DNA of 19,263 bases from an uncultured Ruminococcus sp. (GTDB lineage: Bacteria > Bacillota > Clostridia > Oscillospirales > Acutalibacteraceae): contig CAMGGF010000006.1 in the NCBI GenBank assembly GCA_946055445.1, positions 1-19,263 of the forward strand, written 5' to 3'. Numbering within the stretch: position 1 is the stretch's first letter; each line of letters opens with the position of its first letter. Shown in pieces: positions 6,311-12,955 of this stretch. The notes under the pieces were generated by a model. It was not told where the DNA came from, ran no database searches, and saw only the letters and a program-made list of their open reading frames with translations. A program made the position numbers and the translations under genes.

Positions 6311-7066
6311 ATGACAAGGATTATTTTAAGCGGTTGCTTCGGGCATATGGGGCAAGTGATTACCGATTGTGTCCGCCGCCGCGAAGATTGTGAAATTGTA
6401 GCAGGTGTAGATATCGGCGAAGGTATTGCCGATTACCCTGTTTTCAAAAGTTTTTCGGATGTGACCGTCGACGGCGATGTGATTATTGACTTTTCACACC
6501 CTTCTGTGTTGGATGGCCTTTTGGCGTATGCCACAGCGCACAAGTGCGCGGCGGTAGTTGCTACCACAGGGCTTTCCGACGAACAAATTGCAAAATTGAG
6601 AGAAGCCGCAAAAGGGATTCCCCTCTTTTTCTCCGCGAATATGTCAATCGGCGTGAGTTTGATTGCGGAATTGGCGGCAAAAGCGGCACGCGTGTTGGAA
6701 GGTGCGTTTGATATTGAAATTGTCGAAATGCACCACAATCAAAAAATTGACGCCCCGAGCGGAACGGCTTTGATGTTGGCGGATACCATTTCCGATGCCC
6801 TTACGGAGAAGCCGCACTATGAATTTGACCGTCATTCCAAGCGCGCAAAGCGTGACCCGCACGAAATCGGCATTCACGCCGTGCGCGGCGGCACGATTGT
6901 CGGCGAACACGAAATCATATTTGCGGGGCTTGACGAGGTCATTAAGATTTCACACTCTGCGCGTTCTAAAAATCTTTTTGCAGTCGGTGCGGTCAATGCC
7001 GCGGTTTTCTTGAAAGACAAACCCGCAAAACTGTATTCGATGAAAGATTTGGTTGACAATAAATAA
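6311..7066 (+). CDS. dapB: 4-hydroxy-tetrahydrodipicolinate reductase
   Basis: DapB reduces the DapA product to tetrahydrodipicolinate with NAD(P)H. The 251-residue protein has the nucleotide-binding loop SGCFGHMG (7-14), IDFSHPS (59-65), VVATTGLS (82-89), SANMSIGV (108-115), and the catalytic signature EMHHNQKIDAPSGTAL (139-154) with His141 and Lys145, then GIHAVRGGTIVGEHEI (187-202). The ATG at 6311 has a weak, somewhat distant site (GGGA at 6298-6301) and an AAGG directly against the start, so translation may lean on coupling to dapA, which ends 24 bases upstream. It lies between dapA and the ACT-domain gene in the lysine operon. Confidence 0.98.
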   Translation: MTRIILSGCFGHMGQVITDCVRRREDCEIVAGVDIGEGIADYPVFKSFSDVTVDGDVIIDFSHPSVLDGLLAYATAHKCAAVVATTGLSDEQIAKLREAAKGIPLFFSANMSIGVSLIAELAAKAARVLEGAFDIEIVEMHHNQKIDAPSGTALMLADTISDALTEKPHYEFDRHSKRAKRDPHEIGIHAVRGGTIVGEHEIIFAGLDEVIKISHSARSKNLFAVGAVNAAVFLKDKPAKLYSMKDLVDNK

Positions 7067-7079
7067 CGGAGGTGCGCTT

Positions 7080-7541
7080 ATGAATACCGTACAAAGCATA
7101 ACCGTTGTAGAGGATGTAACGCTGATTTCTTTACAGGACTCCCCTGCTGATATTTCGCTGATTTCAAACATTTTCGAAATGATTTCGGGTGCCGGTATTG
7201 ATGTGGATATGATTTCGCAAACCCCACCCCACCGCAATATGCCTGACCTTTCCTTTACCATTTCGGGTGAGGATATGGGCAAGGTTTTGGAGATTTCCGC
7301 AAAACTGCGCGAACTAAACCCCGATTTAAAATTGTCTATCAGCAACGGACATTGCAAAATTTCCGTGTTCGGTGAAGGCATGCGCGGTTGCCCGGGCGTT
7401 GCCTGCAAAGTGTTTAACGCCATGGCAAATGCGAAGGCAGACATCAGTATGATTACAACTTCCGAAGTGGATATTTCCGTTTTGGTTGCCAAAGCGGATT
7501 TGGAAAACACATTGGAAGAACTGCACAAGGTTTTTGGATAA
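7080..7541 (+). CDS. Stand-alone aspartokinase-type tandem ACT-domain protein
   Basis: The 153 residues match only the C-terminal regulatory half of aspartokinase. ACT 1 runs about 10-75, with SLISNIFEMISGAGIDVDMI (26-45), and ACT 2 about 90-150, with KISVFGEGMRGCPGVACKVF (92-111) and MITTSEVDISVLV (123-135). No kinase domain is present or hidden upstream: dapB ends 13 bases before, and a GGAGGTG site lies seven bases before the ATG at 7080. In Bacillus subtilis aspartokinase II a beta subunit of similar size and content is made from an internal start within lysC; here it is a separate gene. Inference: it senses lysine or threonine and either assembles with a full aspartokinase encoded elsewhere or regulates another enzyme. 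It is the last gene of the lysine operon, followed by a terminator. Confidence 0.9.
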   Translation: MNTVQSITVVEDVTLISLQDSPADISLISNIFEMISGAGIDVDMISQTPPHRNMPDLSFTISGEDMGKVLEISAKLRELNPDLKLSISNGHCKISVFGEGMRGCPGVACKVFNAMANAKADISMITTSEVDISVLVAKADLENTLEELHKVFG

Positions 7542-7554
7542 TACGAAAAGATAA

Positions 7555-7596
7555 AAAAGCACCGTTTCTGACCGAACAATCAGAAACGGTGCTTTT
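7555..7596. terminator. Bidirectional terminator between the lysine operon and tyrS
   Basis: A perfect 17-bp stem (7555-7571 and 7580-7596, eight-base loop) begins with AAAAGCACCG and ends with CGGTGCTTTT, so both strands end in a T-run. It sits between the stop of the plus-strand ACT gene (7541) and the stop of the minus-strand tyrS (7606) and can serve both converging units. Confidence 0.95.
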
Positions 7597-7605
7597 GTGT
7601 GCGAA

Positions 7606-8832
7606 TTATTCAACTGTGACCTTGTAAAAGACCTTTTTACCCTTTTTAAGGATAATGTGCCCTTTATCGAAATCAGCCGCAGAAACGGTCGACAGCGGGT
7701 CTGTGACCTTTTGGTCATCTACCGAAACGCCGCCTTGCTGAATCAAGCGTCTGCCCTCACCGTTGGATTTAATCAAGCCGGCTTTGAGCATTATTTTAAT
7801 GATTTGCACCTGACCGTCCTCAAAATCGTCTGCCGAGAGTGCCACCGTCGGCATATTGTCGGTATTTGCCGCACCCGAGAACAGCGCACGCGCCGCCTCC
7901 TGTGCTTTGGTTGCCTTTTCTTCACCGTGCACAAGTGCCGTTAATTCATACGCCAAAATTTCTTTTGCTTTGTTTAACTCGCTCCCCTGCCAGGATTCCA
8001 TTTTCTCAATTTCCTCTAACGGCAGGAAAGTAAGCATACGAATGCATTTCAAAACATCGGCATCGTCTACATTGCGCCAATACTGGTAAAAATCGAACGG
8101 GGAAGTTTTGTTTTCGTCCAACCACACCGCGCCCGACTGTGTTTTGCCCATCTTTTTACCCTCGGAATTTAAAAGCAAGGTGATGGTCATTGCATAGGCG
8201 TCTTTGCCGAGTTTGCGGCGGATAAGTTCCGTGCCGCCGAGCATATTGCTCCATTGGTCATCGCCGCCGAACTGCATATTACAGCCGTATTTCTGGAACA
8301 ACTCGTAAAAGTCGTAACTTTGCATAATCATATAGTTGAACTCCAAGAAACTTAAGCCCTTTTCCATACGCTGTTTGTAACATTCCGCCGTAAGCATACG
8401 GTTCACGCTGAAACAAGCGCCGACTTCGCGCAAAAGTTCAATATAGTTCAAGTTCATCAGCCAATCGGCATTGTTGACCATCAGCGCTTTGCCGTCCGAA
8501 AAATCGATAAAACGGCTCATCTGCTTTTTGAAGCAATCGCAGTTGTGCTGAATGGTTTCAGGGGTCAGCATTTGGCGCATATCGCTTCTGCCGGAGGGGT
8601 CACCAATCATACCCGTGCCGCCGCCGATTAACGCAATCGGTTTGTTACCCGCCATTTGTAAACGCTTCATTAAGCACAGCGCCATAAAATGCCCGACATG
8701 TAAACTGTCTGCCGTGGGGTCAAAGCCGATATAGAAGACTGCTTTTCCGTTGTTGACAAGATCACGGATTTCTTTTTCGTCCGTCACCTGTGCGATTAGG
8801 CCTCTTGCCTGTAATTCTTCATAAACACCCAT
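7606..8832 (-). CDS. tyrS: Tyrosyl-tRNA synthetase
   Basis: This class I synthetase charges tRNA-Tyr. The 408-residue protein has FDPTADSLHVGH (37-48), in which HVGH is the HIGH motif, GGGTGMIGDPSGR (70-82), the tyrosine-binding region around YMIMQSYDF (167-175) and FGGDDQWSN (188-196), KKMGKT as the KMSKS loop (226-231), and an S4-like RNA-binding domain at the C-terminus (about 340-405, RRLIQQGGVSVDDQKV). The ATG at 8832-8830 has GGAGGA seven bases upstream. It is preceded by its own consensus promoter and a T-box leader with Tyr specifier, so expression should rise when uncharged tRNA-Tyr accumulates. Confidence 0.98.
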   Translation of the reverse strand: MGVYEELQARGLIAQVTDEKEIRDLVNNGKAVFYIGFDPTADSLHVGHFMALCLMKRLQMAGNKPIALIGGGTGMIGDPSGRSDMRQMLTPETIQHNCDCFKKQMSRFIDFSDGKALMVNNADWLMNLNYIELLREVGACFSVNRMLTAECYKQRMEKGLSFLEFNYMIMQSYDFYELFQKYGCNMQFGGDDQWSNMLGGTELIRRKLGKDAYAMTITLLLNSEGKKMGKTQSGAVWLDENKTSPFDFYQYWRNVDDADVLKCIRMLTFLPLEEIEKMESWQGSELNKAKEILAYELTALVHGEEKATKAQEAARALFSGAANTDNMPTVALSADDFEDGQVQIIKIMLKAGLIKSNGEGRRLIQQGGVSVDDQKVTDPLSTVSAADFDKGHIILKKGKKVFYKVTVE

Positions 8833-8838
8833 TGTTTA

Positions 8839-9105
8839 TTCCTCCGTAAATAAAAATAAAAAGCCCTCTGTAAAACAGAGGGCGTAAAACTACGCGATAC
8901 CACCTCATTGCGCTGTATTTTCACAAATACAGCCTTTGCGAGTGACAAACATCACTCTGCGATTAACGCTCGCGCACGGTGGGGCTTACTGAAAGTTCTT
9001 CCCCACGGCTCCGAGATGTATTTCCAAAGCATATCGCGCCTGCTTACACCAACCGCAGGCTCTCTTTGCCGAATTTGCAATGTACTTCTTCTCTTCACAG
9101 CCGAT
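8839..9105 (-). ncRNA. Tyrosine-specific T-box riboswitch leader of tyrS
   Basis: Read on the minus strand, a stem I base pairs CGGCT with AGCCG and carries a GAAGAG/CTCGG K-turn-like element and an AGAGAG bulge. An apical hairpin GCCTGC/GCAGGC lies near 9060-9039. The specifier GGAAATACATCTC has TAC (Tyr) at 9020-9018. Downstream is the T-box sequence GAGGTGGTATCGCG (8906-8893); its TGGT bulge can pair with an ACCA tRNA end, as expected for tRNA-Tyr with discriminator A. A terminator hairpin follows. T boxes let uncharged tRNA stabilise the antiterminator, permitting synthesis of the cognate synthetase. Confidence 0.95.
8851..8883 (-). terminator. T-box-controlled terminator before tyrS
   Basis: On the minus strand GCCCTCTG and CAGAGGGC (arms 8883-8876 and 8870-8863) form an 8-bp stem with a five-base loop, followed by TTTTTATTTTTA. 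It directly follows the T-box sequence and precedes the tyrS ribosome binding site. Confidence 0.93.
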
Positions 9106-9111
9106 ATGTGG

Positions 9112-9140
9112 ATTATACTTGTTCTTTTGCGGTTTGTCAA
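9112..9140 (-). promoter_or_regulatory. Consensus sigma-A promoter of the tyrS leader
   Basis: On the minus strand TTGACA (9140-9135), 17 bases and TATAAT (9117-9112) match the consensus at all 12 positions. The -35 box contains the TGA stop codon of recN (9139-9137), so the tyrS unit starts exactly where the recN operon ends. I see no terminator between recN and this promoter. Confidence 0.95.
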
Positions 9141-10819
9141 CCCAAATTTTCGGTTTGTGCGGTTTTTAAGAGTTCCTCTGCATTTTGTAATTGTAGTTCC
9201 GTCACGGTAAGTCCGCCCAAAATCCGCGCCAACTCATACTTTCTGCCGACAAAATCCAACGGTGTTACCTCTGTAAAGGTTTGCCCGTCATGTTCCGCTT
9301 TTTCAATGCGCATATGGCTGTCGGCAAAGGCGGCAATCTGCGCCAAGTGCGTAACACAAACCACCTGATGCGATTTGGAAAGCGATTTCAGTTTTATGCC
9401 GATTTTTTGCGCCGCGCGCCCGCTGACACCCGTGTCGATTTCATCAAATATCAGCGTGCCGATATTGTCTTTTTCCGCAAGAACGCTTTTAATCGCCAAC
9501 ATAATGCGGGATAACTCACCGCCCGAGGCAATTTTCGCAAGCGGTTTCGGTGCTTCTCCGGCATTCGCCGAAAGTAGAAATTCAATATTGTCCATGCCGT
9601 TTTCGGTCAAATCACCAATGTTATTTTGGACTGTAAATCGAACCGAGGGCATATCCAAAAAGGAAAGTTCGGCTTCCACATTTGCACAGAACTGCTTTGC
9701 CGTGACTTCGCGGATTTTATGTAATTCTTCTGCGCAGGCATAGGCTTTTTGATAGTGTTTCTCCACTTCGGCGGAAAGCAAGGCCTTGCGTTCATCGGAC
9801 ATTTCTATACTTTCACGCTCGGCAATCGCATTTTCCAAATATGTGAGCATTTCTGCTTCACTGTTGCCGTATTTTCTTTGCAAAGAATACAAAGTATCCA
9901 GTCGTTCTTCCAGCGTGTTCACCTCTGCGGGGTCAAACGCATCCGAAAACAGTTTGTCGCGTAAATCATCGCATACAGCGGACAGGGTATATGCCGCCTC
10001 TTGTGCCTGTTTTTGCAATTCGCTGTATTCTTCGGAAAAAGCGGAAATATTTTCCAATTGTTTTGTTGCGGAAAATGCGGCAGACACGGCGCCTCCCTGC
10101 TCGTCATCCCCGTTTAAATAGGCGTGTGCAGTCTGTAAAGCCGCCGTAATATGTTCGGCATTGCGCAAGACTTCAAGGCGTTCTTCACACTCCGCAATTT
10201 CACCGACGCGAATTTCCGCGCTTTCCAATTCTTCAATTTGATAATGCAGTATATCCAATCTCCGCAGTTTTTCGGTTTCGTCGGTAAACAGCGACTCCAA
10301 CGCGGCTTTGCACTGTGTATATTCGTGAAAAGCGTGAGAAAAAGCCTCTTTTTCCGCGGTGTCGTTCGCCAAACTGTCAATGTAGTCGCAATGGTACTCG
10401 GGCGACAAAAGCATTTGATTGTCCGATTGCCCGTGAATATTCACAAGCAAGCGTGCGACCCGTTTCACAGCAGAAACCGTCACGGGAACGCCGTTGATTT
10501 TGCATTGATTTCTACCGTCGGAAAACAGACGGCGCTGAATTAAAACAGAACCGTCTTCCTCTTTCGGAATTTCAAGTTCTGCAAGCAGTGTTTCCGTATG
10601 TTTATCGGCACCGTAAAAGAGCGCGGAAACAAACGCGCTGTCACAGCCTGTGCGAATTAACTCTCTGGAAGTTCTTTCACCGAGCACTGCGTTAATCGAG
10701 TCAATCACAATGGATTTCCCCGCGCCCGTTTCACCGGTCATACAGTTGAGCCCCTCGGTAAAGGAAATCACCGCTTTTTTAATGATTGCAATATTTTCAA
10801 TTTGCAGTTCACAAAGCAT
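9137..10819 (-). CDS. recN: DNA repair protein RecN
   Basis: RecN is an SMC-like ATPase that acts early at double-strand breaks. The 560-residue protein has the Walker A motif GETGAGKS (29-36), a long central coiled-coil region rich in Glu, Leu and Ala, the ABC signature SGGELSRIMLAI (about 432-443), Walker B LIFDEIDTGVSG (about 456-467) and VTHLAQIAA (about 480-488). Length is normal for the family. The ATG (10819-10817) shares its A with the TAA of argR (TAATG), so translation is probably coupled; a GGTGAT site lies just upstream. It is the last gene of the long minus-strand operon. In many clostridia argR-recN is followed by spoIVB and spo0A; here tyrS follows. Confidence 0.98.
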   Translation of the reverse strand: MLCELQIENIAIIKKAVISFTEGLNCMTGETGAGKSIVIDSINAVLGERTSRELIRTGCDSAFVSALFYGADKHTETLLAELEIPKEEDGSVLIQRRLFSDGRNQCKINGVPVTVSAVKRVARLLVNIHGQSDNQMLLSPEYHCDYIDSLANDTAEKEAFSHAFHEYTQCKAALESLFTDETEKLRRLDILHYQIEELESAEIRVGEIAECEERLEVLRNAEHITAALQTAHAYLNGDDEQGGAVSAAFSATKQLENISAFSEEYSELQKQAQEAAYTLSAVCDDLRDKLFSDAFDPAEVNTLEERLDTLYSLQRKYGNSEAEMLTYLENAIAERESIEMSDERKALLSAEVEKHYQKAYACAEELHKIREVTAKQFCANVEAELSFLDMPSVRFTVQNNIGDLTENGMDNIEFLLSANAGEAPKPLAKIASGGELSRIMLAIKSVLAEKDNIGTLIFDEIDTGVSGRAAQKIGIKLKSLSKSHQVVCVTHLAQIAAFADSHMRIEKAEHDGQTFTEVTPLDFVGRKYELARILGGLTVTELQLQNAEELLKTAQTENLG

Positions 10820-11280
10820 TATACATCACCGTTTAACATGGCTTCAATTTGCGTTTTAAAAACAAGTGCGGCATTTTCATCACGGCAAAGCACAAACAGC
10901 GTGTCATCCCCTGCCAAAGTGCCGACCACCTCAGGCATATGCATGGAGTCAATCGCCGCACCTGCCGCATTTGCTGTGCCGGAGTAGCATTTGATTGCGC
11001 TCATATTGCCCGCACTGTCCACAGAAATGACAGACTGCGAAAAAATGGCATAAAACTTTCTCGCGTGCTTATTTTGTGATTCGTGATGGCTGACGGTATA
11101 TTTTGTAGGGCCGTTCTTTGTGGGCGATTTTACAAGTTGTAATTCTTTAATATCGCGAGAAACAGTAGCCTGTGTTATCTGAAATCCGTTTTGCCGAAGC
11201 AAATCAAGTAGTTCGTCCTGCGTAGTAATTTCATATTCTTGAATCAATTTTAAAATCAGTTCATGGCGTTTCTTTTTCAA
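10819..11280 (-). CDS. argR: Arginine repressor ArgR/AhrC
   Basis: ArgR is a hexameric, arginine-binding DNA-binding protein that represses arginine synthesis genes and can activate catabolism. The 153-residue length is typical. The N-terminal winged helix (1-70) carries QATVSRDIKEL (37-47), the recognition helix, and the C-terminal arginine-binding and oligomerisation domain carries SGTANAAGAAID (100-111) and GTLAGDDTLFVL (120-131). The start codon is TTG at 11280-11278, eight bases behind GGAGG located in the 3' end of nadK; no in-frame ATG gives a complete helix-turn-helix domain. nadK ends two bases upstream and recN overlaps the stop by one base. The nadK-argR-recN order is widespread in Firmicutes. 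No arginine biosynthesis gene lies in the window. Confidence 0.97.
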   Translation of the reverse strand: MKKKRHELILKLIQEYEITTQDELLDLLRQNGFQITQATVSRDIKELQLVKSPTKNGPTKYTVSHHESQNKHARKFYAIFSQSVISVDSAGNMSAIKCYSGTANAAGAAIDSMHMPEVVGTLAGDDTLFVLCRDENAALVFKTQIEAMLNGDV

Positions 11281-11282
11281 CT

Positions 11283-12140
11283 TTACGCCCTCCTCTGTGA
11301 CAATTTACTGTTCAACACATCAATGAAAGAATCGTTTTTAATACGAATAAAATCCGCATATAGGTTTGCTTTTTTCACAGTGAGAATACTGCCCGGCAAA
11401 ATCTGCTCGGACCGCTCGCCGTCGCAGGATATATATATATCCTCGCCGTCTGCGGGAATTTCAACGCAAATTTCGGAATTGCTTTCAAAAATCAGCGACC
11501 GTGCAAACAAAGAATGCGTGCAAATCGGCGTAAGTATAATACTTTCGATTTTCGGGTCTACCACAGGCCCGCCCGCAGAAAGAGAATATGCGGTAGAACC
11601 CGTCGGCGTGGAAAGAATAATGCCGTCGGAGTAGTAATTGTTTACCAATTTTCCGTCTGCATACACGGCGAGTTGAATCAGTTTGATTTGTTCACCGCGT
11701 GCAACCACAACATCGTTCAAACAATACCCGAGGCTTTTCGGCGCGCTGTCTTGCGGACTTTTACAAGTCACTTCAAGCATCATACGCGGGTCAATGGCGT
11801 AGTTGCCCGAAATTAAATCCTTTAACAGATGTAATTCGTTTTTTTCGATACCCGCCATAAACGCAAGATTGCCCGCATTTATACCAAGCACGGGCTTTTT
11901 ATAGGCAACTGCTTTTTTGGCGGCGTGTATCAAAGAGCCATCACCGCCGATGGCAATGACAATATCACATTGCGCCAACAGTTGTTCCGGCGGTAAAAAG
12001 CCGTAATTCTGCGGCAACACATTTTGTAAATCGTTCGGAAAATAGAAAGGAACTTGCAGTGTGGAAAGACATTCACAAACCGCTTGCGTCACTTCTAAAG
12101 CGCATGAACGCGTTAAGTTAGGCAGTAATGCAATTTTCAT
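11283..12140 (-). CDS. nadK: NAD kinase
   Basis: The enzyme phosphorylates NAD to NADP. The 285-residue protein has the GGDGS motif (65-69, AIGGDGSLIHAA) with the catalytic Asp, the LNDVVV segment with Asn142 and Asp143, and the glycine-rich DGIILSTPTGSTAYSLSAGG (172-191). The loop that usually reads like GRLGF is GINAGNLAFM here (86-95), with Asn and Ala in place of Arg/Thr and Gly; this is a mild variation outside the catalytic GGDG. The ATG at 12140-12138 has an AGGTG site that overlaps the TAG stop of tlyA (12151-12149). argR begins two bases after the stop. It lies in the tlyA-nadK-argR-recN run typical of Firmicutes. Confidence 0.97.
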   Translation of the reverse strand: MKIALLPNLTRSCALEVTQAVCECLSTLQVPFYFPNDLQNVLPQNYGFLPPEQLLAQCDIVIAIGGDGSLIHAAKKAVAYKKPVLGINAGNLAFMAGIEKNELHLLKDLISGNYAIDPRMMLEVTCKSPQDSAPKSLGYCLNDVVVARGEQIKLIQLAVYADGKLVNNYYSDGIILSTPTGSTAYSLSAGGPVVDPKIESIILTPICTHSLFARSLIFESNSEICVEIPADGEDIYISCDGERSEQILPGSILTVKKANLYADFIRIKNDSFIDVLNSKLSQRRA

Positions 12141-12148
12141 AAAAGCAC

Positions 12149-12955
12149 CTACTTTAATGTGTTATGGGACTCTGCAATTAAAGCGGAAATATCCAGTTTT
12201 GCAAAAACAGGTTCGGCTTCTTTTTTTATGTGCATCAGGTATTCAATATTGCCCTCGGGTCCTTTTATCGGTGAAAATGACAAATGTAAAACCGAAAAAC
12301 CTGTCATGAAAGCAAACTGTGTCACCGTTTTCACAACTTCCTCGTGTGTTTCCGGCTCACGCACAACACCTTTTTTTCCGACTTTGTCTTTCCCCGCTTC
12401 AAACTGCGGCTTAATCAGGCACACACCCTCGCCGCCGTCACGCAAAAGCGTATAAAGCACGGGTAAAATGATTTTTAAAGAAATAAAGGACACATCTACG
12501 CTCGCAAAATCCAATAATCCGTCAATATCCTCTGCGGTCAAATAGCGGAAATTTGTGCGTTCCATATTGACCACGCGCTCGTCTGTACGCAATTTCCAGG
12601 CGAGTTGACCGTACCCGACATCCACAGCATACACTTTTTTAGCGCCGTTTTGTAACATACAGTCCGAAAATCCGCCCGTAGAAGCCCCGATATCCATACA
12701 AACGCATTCGTTCAAATGGAGATCAAACGCCTTTATGGCTTTATCCAGTTTATAACCGCCACGGCTGACAAACGGCATTTTTTCGCCGCGCACTTCGATT
12801 TTATCGATTTCTTTTACCGTAAGCCCTGCTTTGGTCGCTTTTTGGTCATTGACATATACCTGCCCTGCCATAATCAAAGCGCCTGCTTTTGCGCGGCTTT
12901 CCGAAAGACCGCGTTCAAACACCGCAACATCCAATCTGATTTTTGTTTCAGCCAT
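12149..12955 (-). CDS. tlyA: TlyA-family rRNA 2'-O-methyltransferase (S4 plus FtsJ domains)
   Basis: TlyA proteins (historically 'hemolysin A') methylate cytidine 2'-OH groups in rRNA using S-adenosylmethionine. The 268-residue protein has an N-terminal S4 domain (about 6-60, RLDVAVFERGLSESRAKAGA), the linker FVSRGGYKLDKA (62-73), the SAM-binding motif CMDIGASTGGFSDCML (86-101) and AVDVGYGQLAWKLR (110-123). The catalytic Lys-Asp-Lys-Glu set of the FtsJ class fits Lys69, Asp154 (VDVSFISLK), Lys182 (CLIKPQFEAGKDKVGKKGV) and a Glu in GPEGNIEYL. The ATG (12955-12953) overlaps the end of dxs by eight bases and has a GGAG site. Haemolytic activity is not implied. Confidence 0.95.
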   Translation of the reverse strand: MAETKIRLDVAVFERGLSESRAKAGALIMAGQVYVNDQKATKAGLTVKEIDKIEVRGEKMPFVSRGGYKLDKAIKAFDLHLNECVCMDIGASTGGFSDCMLQNGAKKVYAVDVGYGQLAWKLRTDERVVNMERTNFRYLTAEDIDGLLDFASVDVSFISLKIILPVLYTLLRDGGEGVCLIKPQFEAGKDKVGKKGVVREPETHEEVVKTVTQFAFMTGFSVLHLSFSPIKGPEGNIEYLMHIKKEAEPVFAKLDISALIAESHNTLK

